Source of the DNA: an uncultured Pelagibacteraceae bacterium
Lineage (GTDB): Bacteria; Pseudomonadota; Alphaproteobacteria; Pelagibacterales; Pelagibacteraceae
DNA: 64,000 nucleotides
Direction of reading: 5' to 3'
Assembly: GCA_902633985.1 (NCBI GenBank)
Contig: CACPHV010000001.1
Span: 62,001-126,000, forward strand
Shown: piece by piece, positions 43,162-51,713 of the stretch
Position numbering within the stretch: the stretch's first letter is position 1
Layout of the letters: each line of letters starts with the position of its first letter
Position numbers and translations under genes: made by a program
Notes under the pieces: generated by a model
Told to the model about the DNA's origin: nothing
Databases searched by the model: none
The model's input: the letters and a program-made list of their open reading frames with translations, nothing else

Positions 43162-43545
43162 ATGACAGTTAAATCAATTCAAAGTTTAGTTAATTCAGCA
43201 ATGCAGGAAATAAAAACTATTACTGCAAACGAAGCTTATGAAATGCTTGAGGATAATAATTGTAATTTAATTGATATCAGAGAGATAAATGAATTAGACA
43301 ATACTGGTAGAGTTGAAGGTGCAAATCATATCCCAAGAGGTATGCTAGAAATTTATTTAGATCCAAATAGTCCAATCATACAAAATGGACAGGTTGATAA
43401 AAATAAAGAGCTTATTTTATTTTGTGCAGGAGGCGTGAGATCTGCTTTGGCTGTAAAATCATTGAAAGAAATGGGCTATGAAAAAATTTCTCATATTGAT
43501 GGCGGATTTGCTGCAATGAACAGCAGTGGTTTTAAAGTAATTTAA
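43162..43545 (+). CDS. Rhodanese-like sulfurtransferase
   Basis: The 127-residue single-domain rhodanese has CNLIDIREINELDNTGRVEGANHIPRG (in part) near residue 35-60 and the active-site loop LILFCAGGVRSALAVKSL around residue 92, where the Cys carries a persulfide. Such domains transfer sulfane sulfur or detoxify cyanide. It converges with the isomerase gene, overlapping by four bases. Sulfur donor and acceptor are unknown. Confidence 0.9.
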   Translation: MTVKSIQSLVNSAMQEIKTITANEAYEMLEDNNCNLIDIREINELDNTGRVEGANHIPRGMLEIYLDPNSPIIQNGQVDKNKELILFCAGGVRSALAVKSLKEMGYEKISHIDGGFAAMNSSGFKVI

Positions 43546-44120
43546 TTATTATACAACTCTTCTAAAGCATATTCTAGTCTATCTTGTCCCCAAAAAGTTT
43601 TATTATTAACTATAAAGGTTGGAGTTCCAAAAACTTCTTTTTGAAAAGCATCAGTAGTTAATTTAATCAATTTATCTTTAACTGATTGTTCTTTTATAGA
43701 TTGAAAAAATTCTTCACTATCAATATTTAAATTCCTTATTAATTTAGACATATTCTCAACATTTGATAAGTCATAATTATCTTTCCAATAAGCATCGAAA
43801 AAACAATTTAAGTAATCGTTTTGTTTGTCCTTACTAACACTAATATATCCTCTCATTATATTTAGAGAATTTATTGGAAAATTAGAATTCCATTTGAATT
43901 CAATGTTATTTTTTTCAGATACCAAATTGCAATCATTTATATTATTTCTTAATTTATATTTATTAAATGCAGGAGAATCAATTCCAGCTAGTTTATGAAG
44001 ACCCCCTAAATAAATTGGTTTGTAATTAAATAAGATATTTTTATGTTTAAGAATTTTTTTGTGTGCGATATATGCATAGGGGCTAATTATATCAAAATAA
44101 AAATCTATATGATTACTCAT
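43542..44120 (-). CDS. DsbA-family 2-hydroxychromene-2-carboxylate isomerase-like protein
   Basis: The 192-residue protein fits the kappa-class GST/DsbA-like isomerase family (HCCA isomerase). It opens with IDFYFDIISPYAYIAHKKI, where SPY replaces the redox CxxC and the Ser normally activates glutathione. It ends with VFGTPTFIVNNKTFWGQDRL, typical of the family including the cis-Pro loop. It may isomerise an aromatic intermediate with glutathione; the natural substrate is unclear. It overlaps the ABA4-like gene by eight bases. Confidence 0.87.
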   Translation of the reverse strand: MSNHIDFYFDIISPYAYIAHKKILKHKNILFNYKPIYLGGLHKLAGIDSPAFNKYKLRNNINDCNLVSEKNNIEFKWNSNFPINSLNIMRGYISVSKDKQNDYLNCFFDAYWKDNYDLSNVENMSKLIRNLNIDSEEFFQSIKEQSVKDKLIKLTTDAFQKEVFGTPTFIVNNKTFWGQDRLEYALEELYNN

Positions 44121-44586
44121 ATAAACTAATTCTTTTTGCGTAAAAAATTCTAATTATCCAATATAAAAATAAACCTATAGGACCAATTAAATAAATCATA
44201 ATTAATGGCACAGCCATCAAAACTCTGTTAATAGAAAGCCTTTGAGAATCTTTAACAATCCAGCCTCCAATAAATAAGTTTATTGCTATGAAATGAGTCC
44301 AAAATATCATTATGTACAAATGGTCTTCAAACAATCTAGATAGTTCATTTAGACCTAAGTAAAGAGTGAAGTTTCCATCAAAATCGTATCCAGTCAAATA
44401 TGATTTATACAAAATAAAGATATAAACCCCACTTAATATGAAAAAAGGAAAAATTGATGTTACAAAAATTCTACTTAAATGTGTTTGAGGAAACACTATC
44501 AAGATAAACCAAAAAGGTAGTACTCCAAGGTTGATCCACATGTAAAGTGTCTCAATTGTGAAATAAGTATAAATTTGTTCAATCAT
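44113..44586 (-). CDS. ABA4-like membrane protein (DUF4281)
   Basis: The 157-residue protein has four membrane helices and the DUF4281/ABA4-like pattern: NLGVLPFWFILIVFPQ at the start, HFIAINLFIGGWIVKDSQ in the third helix, and GPIGLFLYWIIRIFY in the last. Plant ABA4 acts in neoxanthin formation. Bacterial relatives are of unknown role. Carotenoid or isoprenoid context is not evident here; the neighbour is a GST-like isomerase with which it is co-transcribed. Confidence 0.75.
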   Translation of the reverse strand: MIEQIYTYFTIETLYMWINLGVLPFWFILIVFPQTHLSRIFVTSIFPFFILSGVYIFILYKSYLTGYDFDGNFTLYLGLNELSRLFEDHLYIMIFWTHFIAINLFIGGWIVKDSQRLSINRVLMAVPLIMIYLIGPIGLFLYWIIRIFYAKRISLYE

Positions 44587-44612
44587 ATAGATATATTATA
44601 TTAAATCTAACA

Positions 44613-45176
44613 ATGATTCCTATAAGAAATAGAAAAAAAACACTTCAAGTAACCGTTGATGAGATGCGTAATTTTGCCTTTGCTTATGTTGAAAAGTACG
44701 CTCCTTCAAAACAACAACTCAAAACTTTTTTATTAAAAAAATACATGAAACTATCAGCATCTGATGAAAGAAAAAAAGATGTAAATAAATTAATTGATAT
44801 AGTTTTGTCCGATCTAGAAAAAAACAGATTTATAAATGATCAATTTTATTCTGAAAGCAAAGCTAAAAGTATGATTCAAAGAGGAAACTCAATTAATAAG
44901 ATTAGAAATTATTTAATTGGAAAAGGAATTAGCGAAACATTTATCAAAGATACAGTGGATAGAATAAAGGAAGATAATTCTGATCAAGATTTTTTTTCAG
45001 CAATAAAATTATGTAAAAAGAAAAGAATTGGTCCAGCTAGAGCAGAAGATAATAGAACTTTATTTTATAAAAAAGATATATCTTTACTTGCAAGAAATGG
45101 ATTCGATTTTGAAACATCAAAAAAAGTAATGGATATAGAAAAGGATGAATATCTAAAAATAATTAATCTACTTTGA
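44613..45176 (+). CDS. recX: RecX regulatory protein
   Basis: The 187-residue protein is all-helical with three-helix RecX repeats: NFAFAYVEKYAPSKQQLKTFL, NDQFYSESKAKSMIQRGNSINKIRNYL (in part), and GFDFETSKKVMDI. RecX binds RecA filaments and limits recombination. The N-terminus reads RNRKKTLQVTVDEMR, as expected for alphaproteobacterial RecX. No recA is adjacent. Its end overlaps the small convergent membrane gene by nine bases. Confidence 0.85.
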   Translation: MIPIRNRKKTLQVTVDEMRNFAFAYVEKYAPSKQQLKTFLLKKYMKLSASDERKKDVNKLIDIVLSDLEKNRFINDQFYSESKAKSMIQRGNSINKIRNYLIGKGISETFIKDTVDRIKEDNSDQDFFSAIKLCKKKRIGPARAEDNRTLFYKKDISLLARNGFDFETSKKVMDIEKDEYLKIINLL

Positions 45177-45311
45177 CTTTTTATTTTTTTCGTCCTTGAC
45201 AAGCTGAATTATTTTATTTCTTATGTAATTTTTTACAAAAACAAATACTAATAACCCGAAAATTGAAACAGAAACAATAATTATTAGTATTATCCTTAAT
45301 TGTTCATCCAT
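45168..45311 (-). CDS. Small single-helix membrane protein (47 aa)
   Basis: A 47-codon ORF whose ATG shares its A with the stop of the IMPase/CysQ gene (TAATG), so it is translationally coupled to it. The protein has one hydrophobic segment (about residues 7-27, LRIILIIIVSVSIFGLLVFV) and a basic C-terminal tail ending in KNKKSK. It overlaps the convergent recX end. The tight junction and clean membrane pattern make it credible. No family is recognised. Confidence 0.65.
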   Translation of the reverse strand: MDEQLRIILIIIVSVSIFGLLVFVFVKNYIRNKIIQLVKDEKNKKSK

Positions 45312-46081
45312 TATAAAATATTTTTATTTTTCAAAATTATACTTGGATTTTTTAAATCTTTTTTCCCATACAAAATTTCATTTCCTTCAAAATCAGTTAC
45401 AGTTCCACCTGCATGTTCTAAAATCGCATGGCCAGCTGCTATATCCCACTCATATGCCCTAGGTTCTGCAGCATAACCATCATATTCGCAAGCAGCAACG
45501 ACACAGAATTTCAAAGAACTTTTCATTCTAATATTTTCTTTTACCCCCAAATCATTATAAATTTTTTTAATTTCAGGCTTTATTTTAGTTGAGTATGAAA
45601 TAAATTTTAAATTTTCTTTGTTCTTAGCAGGTAAATTACTTAAGTTTGTTTTTTTACCGTTGCTAAGCTCAAAAGCATTTCCTTTTCCATATGAGTAAAA
45701 CATTCTTTTTTTTGCAGGTGCATTTATTAATCCTGCAACAGGTTTGTTATTAATTATCAAACCAGCATTAATGGTAAATTCTTCTAAATTATTAATATAA
45801 TCATAAGTTCCATCAATAGGATCAACAAGCCAGAAATCTTTTAAATTTAGGTTATCTTTATTTTCAGAGGACTCCTCTGAAATAATAGGTAAATTAGGAG
45901 TAACCTCAGAAATTTTTTTTGAGATAAATTTATTTACTTCTAAATCACCATTACTAACTGGCGTATTGTCTGATTTTATTTTTTTTATCAAACCCTTTTC
46001 TCTTAATTGAATAGCCAAATCTCCAGCTTCTAAAAAATTATCAATTATATTTTCAACAATCTCTTTTAAGTTTAACTTCAT
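45311..46081 (-). CDS. Inositol-monophosphatase family phosphatase (CysQ-like)
   Basis: This 256-residue protein has the IMPase metal sites: ISEESSE near residue 60, DPIDGTYDYI near residue 80 (DPIDGT motif) and the late EWDIAAGHAILEHAGG. Three-metal-site residues are intact. The family includes CysQ, the 3'-phosphoadenosine-5'-phosphate nucleotidase, and inositol or fructose-bisphosphatases. The first motif SEESSE and overall length favour CysQ. It overlaps an upstream DUF3553 gene (ATGA) and is followed by a tiny membrane gene. Confidence 0.87.
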   Translation of the reverse strand: MKLNLKEIVENIIDNFLEAGDLAIQLREKGLIKKIKSDNTPVSNGDLEVNKFISKKISEVTPNLPIISEESSENKDNLNLKDFWLVDPIDGTYDYINNLEEFTINAGLIINNKPVAGLINAPAKKRMFYSYGKGNAFELSNGKKTNLSNLPAKNKENLKFISYSTKIKPEIKKIYNDLGVKENIRMKSSLKFCVVAACEYDGYAAEPRAYEWDIAAGHAILEHAGGTVTDFEGNEILYGKKDLKNPSIILKNKNIL

Positions 46082-46248
46082 TTTCCTAGTTTTTTTAATT
46101 CAACGTTTTTTGCGTTAATTACTTTTTTTCCAGCATTTTCAAAATTAACTGTCACTTTATCGTTAATTATAGATTGCACTTGCCCAATTCCCCATTCTTT
46201 TTTTTGAGGATTAGTGACTTTGTCACCTGGTTCATAATCTAAAATCAT
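46078..46248 (-). CDS. DUF3553 small protein (56 aa)
   Basis: A 56-codon ORF reads [20 protein letters not shown] and then [20 protein letters not shown], matching the DUF3553 consensus (GDxVxHPxxxEWGxGQVxS). The family is a short, CarD/UvrD-C-like beta domain found at UvrD or PcrA ends or as a stand-alone alphaproteobacterial protein. Its stop overlaps the phosphatase start (ATGA). The next upstream gene diverges, so this is the first gene of the operon. Confidence 0.88.
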   Translation of the reverse strand: MILDYEPGDKVTNPQKKEWGIGQVQSIINDKVTVNFENAGKKVINAKNVELKKLGK

Positions 46249-46289
46249 TTAATTTAATTTATATTGTAAATAAGTATAAATATCACCTT

Positions 46290-47408
46290 ATGAATAAAGA
46301 TTTAAATTCTATTGGTTTAGATAAAAAACCATCAGATACTACCGTAGTTGTTGCAATGTCGGGTGGAGTAGATTCTTCCACTGTTGCAGGAATTATGAAA
46401 AAGGAAGGTTATAATGTAATCGGAATAACTCTAAAACTTTATGATGATGGTAAAGAAGTAGCAGCTTCAAAACAATGTTGTTCAGGTCAAGATATAATGG
46501 ATGCTAAACGTGTTGCACATAAATTAAGTATAGAGCATAAAATTTTATATTACCAAGATAAGTTTAAACAAGGTGTTATAGATAATTTTGTTGAGAGTTA
46601 TTTAAAAGGCGAAACTCCAATTCCATGTGTTCAGTGTAATCAAACTGTTAAGTTTAAAGATTTATTTGAAGTTTCAAAAGAACTCAAAGCTGATGCGTTA
46701 GTTACTGGCCATTATGTTAAAAGTATTACCGAAAATAAAACTACCAGCATGTATAGAGCTATAGATGAAAATAGAGATCAAAGTTATTTTTTATTTAATA
46801 CAACAAGAGAACAACTAGATTATTTAAGATTTCCATTAGGTGGAATGTTAAAAGATAAAACTAGAGAAATTGCAAAAAATTTAGATTTAAACGTTGCTGA
46901 TAAACCTGATAGTCAGGACATCTGTTTTGTTCCAAATGGCGATTATGCTTCTGTAATACAAAAGTTCAGACCAGACTCTTTTCAGAAAGGAAATATAAAA
47001 AATTTAGATGGTGAGGTAATTGGTGTTCATGATGGAATTATTAATTTTACAATTGGACAACGTAAAGGTATTAAAGTTTCAGATAAAGAAGCCCTTTATG
47101 TATTAAAGATCAATTCTGATAAAAATGAAATAATAGTTGGACCTAAAGAAAAACTTGGGAAAAAAACAATTTCTTTAAAGGAATTAAATCTACTAACAAA
47201 CAAAGAGGATTTAGATCAAAATTTATTTGTTAAGGTTAGATCTACTGGAAGTCTTTTAGAGGCAAAGGTTGATCTTATAGATAACAATAATGCTAAAGTT
47301 AATTTAGTAGTTCCAGAAGATGGTATTTCACCTGGTCAGGCATGTGTCTTTTATCGTAAAGACCAGTTTGGCCATAAAGTACTTGGTGGTGGTTGGATTA
47401 AAGAATAG
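46290..47408 (+). CDS. mnmA: tRNA-specific 2-thiouridylase MnmA
   Basis: The 372-residue enzyme thiolates U34 of tRNA Lys, Glu and Gln. The PP-loop [10 protein letters not shown] lies near residues 22-31. The first catalytic Cys is in [12 protein letters not shown] and the second in [13 protein letters not shown], both of the required pair. ALVTGHYVK and FTIGQRKGI are family blocks. It diverges from the DUF3553 gene across 41 bases. The CCSGQDI start of the domain is also family-typical. Confidence 0.95.
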   Translation: MNKDLNSIGLDKKPSDTTVVVAMSGGVDSSTVAGIMKKEGYNVIGITLKLYDDGKEVAASKQCCSGQDIMDAKRVAHKLSIEHKILYYQDKFKQGVIDNFVESYLKGETPIPCVQCNQTVKFKDLFEVSKELKADALVTGHYVKSITENKTTSMYRAIDENRDQSYFLFNTTREQLDYLRFPLGGMLKDKTREIAKNLDLNVADKPDSQDICFVPNGDYASVIQKFRPDSFQKGNIKNLDGEVIGVHDGIINFTIGQRKGIKVSDKEALYVLKINSDKNEIIVGPKEKLGKKTISLKELNLLTNKEDLDQNLFVKVRSTGSLLEAKVDLIDNNNAKVNLVVPEDGISPGQACVFYRKDQFGHKVLGGGWIKE

Positions 47409-47415
47409 TAGAAAA

Positions 47416-47499
47416 TTATTTCTTTTTGTTTTTTCTTTTAGCTCTTCTTTTTTTAGACCCTTGTTTTCTTCGGCCTCTATGTTTCTTTGGGTAACTCAT
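47416..47499 (-). CDS. Tiny highly basic protein (27 aa), candidate
   Basis: A 27-codon ORF encodes MSYPKKHRGRRKQGSKKRRA and then KRKNKKK, i.e. 17 Lys/Arg of 27, without acidic residues. A Shine-Dalgarno AGGA lies about five bases before the ATG. It converges with mnmA, eight bases from its stop. Such composition is typical of nucleic-acid-bound microproteins, but A-rich DNA also yields Lys by chance. I recognise no family (it is not clearly bTHX). Confidence 0.5.
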   Translation of the reverse strand: MSYPKKHRGRRKQGSKKRRAKRKNKKK

Positions 47500-47571
47500 T
47501 TAATCCTATTTTAATTTTATTGACGTTTTTCCTGGGATATAGCATTGTCTTAATAACATATCAAATTTATT

Positions 47572-48750
47572 ATGGGCAATTCCTTAAAGACTTTCCTGAA
47601 ACATACGGCTAAAGATTTTCATAATCAGTCTGTAAATCCTCCTGTAGTTAGAGCCTCAACTATAATCTTTAAATCAATGCAGGATATTAAAAAAACACAA
47701 AATAAATACTTAAAAAACCCAGTGAGTGGAAATTTTGATTATGGGAGACAGGGAACATCCACCACTTATGCATTGCAACAAATTCTAAGAAAAATTGAAG
47801 AATGTTATAAAGTTTATCTTACACCCACTGGTTTTGGTGCAATATTTCTTGGAGTATTAAGCGTTGTTAAACCAGATGATGAAATACTTGTTACAGATTC
47901 TGTGTATTCTCCTTCAAGATTATTAACAGAAACATACCTAAAAAAATTTAATATTAAGGCGATATTTTATAATCCAAATGATATTAACGACCTTAAAAGT
48001 AAGATTACAAAAAAAACAAAACTTATTTTTGTTGAAAATCCTGGAAGTAACACTTTTGAATTCCAAGATTTATCTAAAATAGTTACATTAGCAAAAAAAA
48101 ATAAAATTTATACAGCAATAGACAACACTTGGGGAACACCTTATTTTTTAAAACCAATAAAGCTAGGTTTTGATATGTCGATTGTCTCTGCAACAAAATA
48201 TTATTCTGGTCATTCAGATGTAATGGGTGGAAGTTTAGCTATAAGTAAAAGAGTTTTTAAATTAGTCGAAGCAACAAATAAAGTTTCTGGGTTAAGACTA
48301 GGTCCCGATGATGCGTATTTAATTCTAAGAGGTATTCGAACTTTAGATGTAAGATTGGAAAAACATCAGGAAAATGCACTGAAAGTCTCTAAGTTCTTAT
48401 CAAAGCAAAAAAAAATAATTAAAGTTTTTTATCCATATAAAAAAAGTAGTCAAAATTATAAATTATGGAAAAAATATTATTCTGGAGCATCAGGTTTATT
48501 AGGATTTAAAATAAAATCAGAAAATAAAAACTCAGTGTTAAAATTTGTTAATTCTTTAAAACTTTTCGGGTATGGATTTAGCTGGGGAGGTTTCGAAAGC
48601 TTAGCACTTTATCAAACACACCAAGCACTAGGAAAGAGACAATTTACACATATAAATAAAGATGAACATATAATAAGGATGCATATCGGACTTGAAGATC
48701 CTAAAGATATTATAGATGATATAAAACAAGCATTAAAATTTATTAAATGA
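47572..48750 (+). CDS. Cys/Met-metabolism PLP enzyme (cystathionine beta-lyase type)
   Basis: The 392-residue PLP enzyme has YGRQGTSTTYALQQ (PLP phosphate region), the cofactor-stacking block VYLTPTGFGAIFLGVLS, AIDNTWGTPYFLKP (Asp ligand) and SATKYYSGHSDVMGG with the Schiff-base Lys. The final SWGGFESLALYQ and IRMHIGLEDPKDIIDDI are typical of MetC. Cystathionine cleavage to homocysteine is the best guess; methionine gamma-lyase activity is possible. The MFS gene begins within its stop codon (ATGA). Confidence 0.87.
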   Translation: MGNSLKTFLKHTAKDFHNQSVNPPVVRASTIIFKSMQDIKKTQNKYLKNPVSGNFDYGRQGTSTTYALQQILRKIEECYKVYLTPTGFGAIFLGVLSVVKPDDEILVTDSVYSPSRLLTETYLKKFNIKAIFYNPNDINDLKSKITKKTKLIFVENPGSNTFEFQDLSKIVTLAKKNKIYTAIDNTWGTPYFLKPIKLGFDMSIVSATKYYSGHSDVMGGSLAISKRVFKLVEATNKVSGLRLGPDDAYLILRGIRTLDVRLEKHQENALKVSKFLSKQKKIIKVFYPYKKSSQNYKLWKKYYSGASGLLGFKIKSENKNSVLKFVNSLKLFGYGFSWGGFESLALYQTHQALGKRQFTHINKDEHIIRMHIGLEDPKDIIDDIKQALKFIK

Positions 48751-49967
48751 GTTCAGAAAGTTTTACTATTAGCAAAAAAGCACTAATCACTTTAATTGCT
48801 GCTTCTATAGTTGTAATTATTTCTTTAGGAATAAGACAGACCTTTGGATTGTTTTATTTTGATTTTAATACTGACTTAGATATTTCCATTTCTCATTTTG
48901 GTTTTGTTATGGGATTGCAGTTATTACTTTGGGGAGTATTCAGTCCGTTGTTTGGTGTAATTACTGATAAATACGGAGGAGCTGTTGCAATATTTATTGG
49001 TTTTGTTTTTTATTTAGTTGGGGTTTTGCTTTTTTATTCTGGCTATAATACTGGAAGTTACTTTACTTTAACTATAGGAGTGATGATTGGAATAGGCTTA
49101 GGCTCCACTGCAATAGGTATTCCGGTATCAGTAGTAGCTAAACATTTTCCAGCATCTAATAGAACTATTGCAACAGGAATTGTTACATGTGCAGGTTCAT
49201 TTGGATATTTTGTATCACCTTTACTTGTAAGATATTCCTTAGTTGAAACAGGCTGGGAAAATACTCTTTTATATTTTTCTCTTCTTTTAGGATTAGGATT
49301 AGTGGTAGCTTTGTTTGTTAGTACTCCAAAAATACCTGTAGGAGTTAATCAAGATAATAATCAAACAGTAAGAGATGCTCTAAAAGAGGCATTTGCAAAC
49401 AAAAGTTTTATTTATCTCACTTTAGGTTTTTTTGTTTGTGGTTGGCATATTGCTTTAGTAGCAACACACATTCCTACTTATATGGCAGACAAAGGTTTGC
49501 CTGACTGGACGCCTGCAATGGTTTTAGCTTTGATTGGTGTATTTAATATGGCTGGTACGATTACCAGCGGTTATTTAGCAACAAGGTATAGTAAGAAAAA
49601 AATTTTAAGTGCTATTTATCTATTAAGAGGAGTTTCTATAATTTATTTTATTTTCTTACCGCCAAGTATATTTAACTCGGTAGTTTTTGGAGTTACTTTT
49701 GGTTTTTTATGGTTATCCACAGTTCCCCCAACAAATGGAATTGTTGCACACATATTTGGTACAAAATATGTTGGACTGTTATATGGAATAGTTTTTGTAA
49801 GCCATCAAATTGGTTCTTTCCTAGGAGCATATCTAGGTGGTGTATTTTATGAGTTAAATGGAAATTTTGATTATGCATGGTACGGATCTATCGCATTATC
49901 AATTTTTGCAGGTCTGATACATTTACCTATAGTAGAGAAAGCAATTGAAAGAACTCAACCAGCATAA
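48747..49967 (+). CDS. Major facilitator superfamily transporter
   Basis: The 406-residue protein has 12 predicted helices. Family landmarks are the loop-2 motif GVITDKYGGAVAIFIG near residue 70-86 and the mirrored TSGYLATRYSKKKIL. It resembles the oxalate/formate and monocarboxylate branch (GLFYFDFNTDLDISISHFGFVMG-like first loop). Its substrate cannot be assigned. It overlaps both neighbours and probably shares a transcript with the lyase and the PabB-like gene. Confidence 0.87.
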   Translation: MSSESFTISKKALITLIAASIVVIISLGIRQTFGLFYFDFNTDLDISISHFGFVMGLQLLLWGVFSPLFGVITDKYGGAVAIFIGFVFYLVGVLLFYSGYNTGSYFTLTIGVMIGIGLGSTAIGIPVSVVAKHFPASNRTIATGIVTCAGSFGYFVSPLLVRYSLVETGWENTLLYFSLLLGLGLVVALFVSTPKIPVGVNQDNNQTVRDALKEAFANKSFIYLTLGFFVCGWHIALVATHIPTYMADKGLPDWTPAMVLALIGVFNMAGTITSGYLATRYSKKKILSAIYLLRGVSIIYFIFLPPSIFNSVVFGVTFGFLWLSTVPPTNGIVAHIFGTKYVGLLYGIVFVSHQIGSFLGAYLGGVFYELNGNFDYAWYGSIALSIFAGLIHLPIVEKAIERTQPA

Positions 49968-51159
49968 GTTTAAATTTAACCCTTATCTAGAGGATCTGTA
50001 TCAATCAGATAAACCTTTAATTATTTATAAAGTAGATGACGGGTATAATATTTACACTGATTTTTCAAAAAAAATTGTTTTAACAAAAAAAAATATACAT
50101 AATTTTCTTAGCTCGTTAGAGAATAAAAAATACAAAAAAGAAACAGATTTATATCTTGGTTTTTTTGGTTATGAAATTTTATGTAATTTAATTGGTATTA
50201 ATTTAAAAAATAAAAAAAGGATAAATTTTTATAAAGGGGTTTTTTATAAACCTGAGACGATAATTAAAATTAGAAAAGATATTAAAGTTATATCTAATAT
50301 AAAAAAACATACTTTCAATTGTCAATTCAGCAAAACTCAAATACTAAGTCCCTTTAAGATTAATATTTCTTATGAAAAATACAAAAAAATATTTAAATTA
50401 TTTTCAAAAAAAATAAGACAAGGTGAAACTTATCAAATTAAAATTTGTACAAAATATAAAAATAAATCTTTAATTAATCCTGTTAATTTTTTTTGGAAAT
50501 TAATGCGTGTTAATGCTTCCCCAGAGTCATTTATGATAAAAGACAAGGATTATTCTATAGTAAGTTGCTCCCCAGAAACATTGATAGATAAGAAAAAAAA
50601 CAAAATAATTACAAAACCAATTGCTGGTACATTTAAGAAAAAATACTCTTCTAATAAAAATATAGCTCTTAAATATTTTAAAAATAATGAGAAAGAAACC
50701 AAAGAACACAACATGATAGTTGATATGGAAAGAAGTGATTTATCTAAAATTTGTAAACCAGGAAGTGTTAAAATACTCAAAAAAAAATATGTTGAGGAAT
50801 ACAAGCATCTTTTTCATTATGTTACTTCAATAGGTGGAATATTAAATAAAAATACAAAATTGATTGATATCATTAAAGCAATGATGCCGGGAGGATCCGT
50901 AATTGGTTGCCCTAAAATTAGAACATTAGAACTTTTAAATAATCAAGAAAAAGAAAGTAGAAATATTTTTACAGGTAGTTTTGGATTTATTAAATTTAAT
51001 CAAGATATGAAGTTTAACATTATTATTAGATCTATATTAAATTATAAAAATCAATCAGAGATATCTGCTGCATCTGGAGTAGTATTAGATAGTTCACCAA
51101 AGAAAGAGTTCAATGAAAATTATATTAAAGCAAAATCTTTACTGGAGTTATTTAAATGA
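49945..51159 (+). CDS. Chorismate-utilising enzyme, PabB/TrpE type
   Basis: The 404-residue protein has the chorismate-binding fold: FSKKIRQGETYQIKICTKY, SPETLIDKKK, the metal Glu in ETKEHNMIVDMERSDL and the MPGGSVIGCPKIRTLELL helix. Its partner genes pabA and pabC-like follow with overlaps, arguing for aminodeoxychorismate synthase. However the motif that in PabB reads PIKGT reads PIAGT, the anthranilate-synthase form lacking the catalytic Lys. The start is TTG at 49945, inside the MFS gene, as no later start covers the N-terminus. Confidence 0.85.
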   Translation: MKELNQHKFKFNPYLEDLYQSDKPLIIYKVDDGYNIYTDFSKKIVLTKKNIHNFLSSLENKKYKKETDLYLGFFGYEILCNLIGINLKNKKRINFYKGVFYKPETIIKIRKDIKVISNIKKHTFNCQFSKTQILSPFKINISYEKYKKIFKLFSKKIRQGETYQIKICTKYKNKSLINPVNFFWKLMRVNASPESFMIKDKDYSIVSCSPETLIDKKKNKIITKPIAGTFKKKYSSNKNIALKYFKNNEKETKEHNMIVDMERSDLSKICKPGSVKILKKKYVEEYKHLFHYVTSIGGILNKNTKLIDIIKAMMPGGSVIGCPKIRTLELLNNQEKESRNIFTGSFGFIKFNQDMKFNIIIRSILNYKNQSEISAASGVVLDSSPKKEFNENYIKAKSLLELFK

Positions 51160-51713
51160 TTTACATAATTGATCATCAAGACTCTTTTACTTGGAATGTG
51201 GTTCATCAATTTGCAAAATTTGATAAAGTAATTTGTGCAAACTATTATGAAGTAAATGATAAATCGCTTGATAAAAGTGATGCGATCGTTTTATCACCAG
51301 GACCTGGATCACCAAAAGATTATCCAATAACATCAAAAATTTATAAAAAATATAAAGGAAAGAAAAAAATTATTGGTATTTGTCTTGGTTATCAAATGAT
51401 TTTGTATAACGAAGGAGGTAAAATCATACAGCAAAAAAGAATATATCATGGATTTCAATCCAAAATAAAAATAAACAATCAAAGTAAAATCTTTAAAAAC
51501 AATCAACAATTTAAAGTTGGTAGATATCATTCATTAAAATTAATGGAGCCATTCAAATCGACTTCAATTAAAATAACTATGAGATGTAGTAAAACAAAAA
51601 TACCAATGGGCCTTGAGGATAATCAAAACAAAATATATGGATTTCAATTTCATCCAGAATCTTTTTTAACAGAAAATGGCAACACTCTTATTAAAAAAAT
51701 CTTATCAGCTTAG
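51156..51713 (+). CDS. pabA: Glutamine amidotransferase subunit (PabA/TrpG)
   Basis: The 185-residue class I amidotransferase supplies ammonia to the chorismate enzyme upstream. DHQDSFTWNVVHQF at the start and LSPGPGSPKDYP are typical. The nucleophilic Cys lies in GICLGYQMI (Y where many have H), and the His-x-Glu in FQFHPESFLT. The start overlaps the PabB-like stop as ATGA. The 38-base overlap with the class IV aminotransferase start is unusual but in a different frame. Confidence 0.92.
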   Translation: MIYIIDHQDSFTWNVVHQFAKFDKVICANYYEVNDKSLDKSDAIVLSPGPGSPKDYPITSKIYKKYKGKKKIIGICLGYQMILYNEGGKIIQQKRIYHGFQSKIKINNQSKIFKNNQQFKVGRYHSLKLMEPFKSTSIKITMRCSKTKIPMGLEDNQNKIYGFQFHPESFLTENGNTLIKKILSA

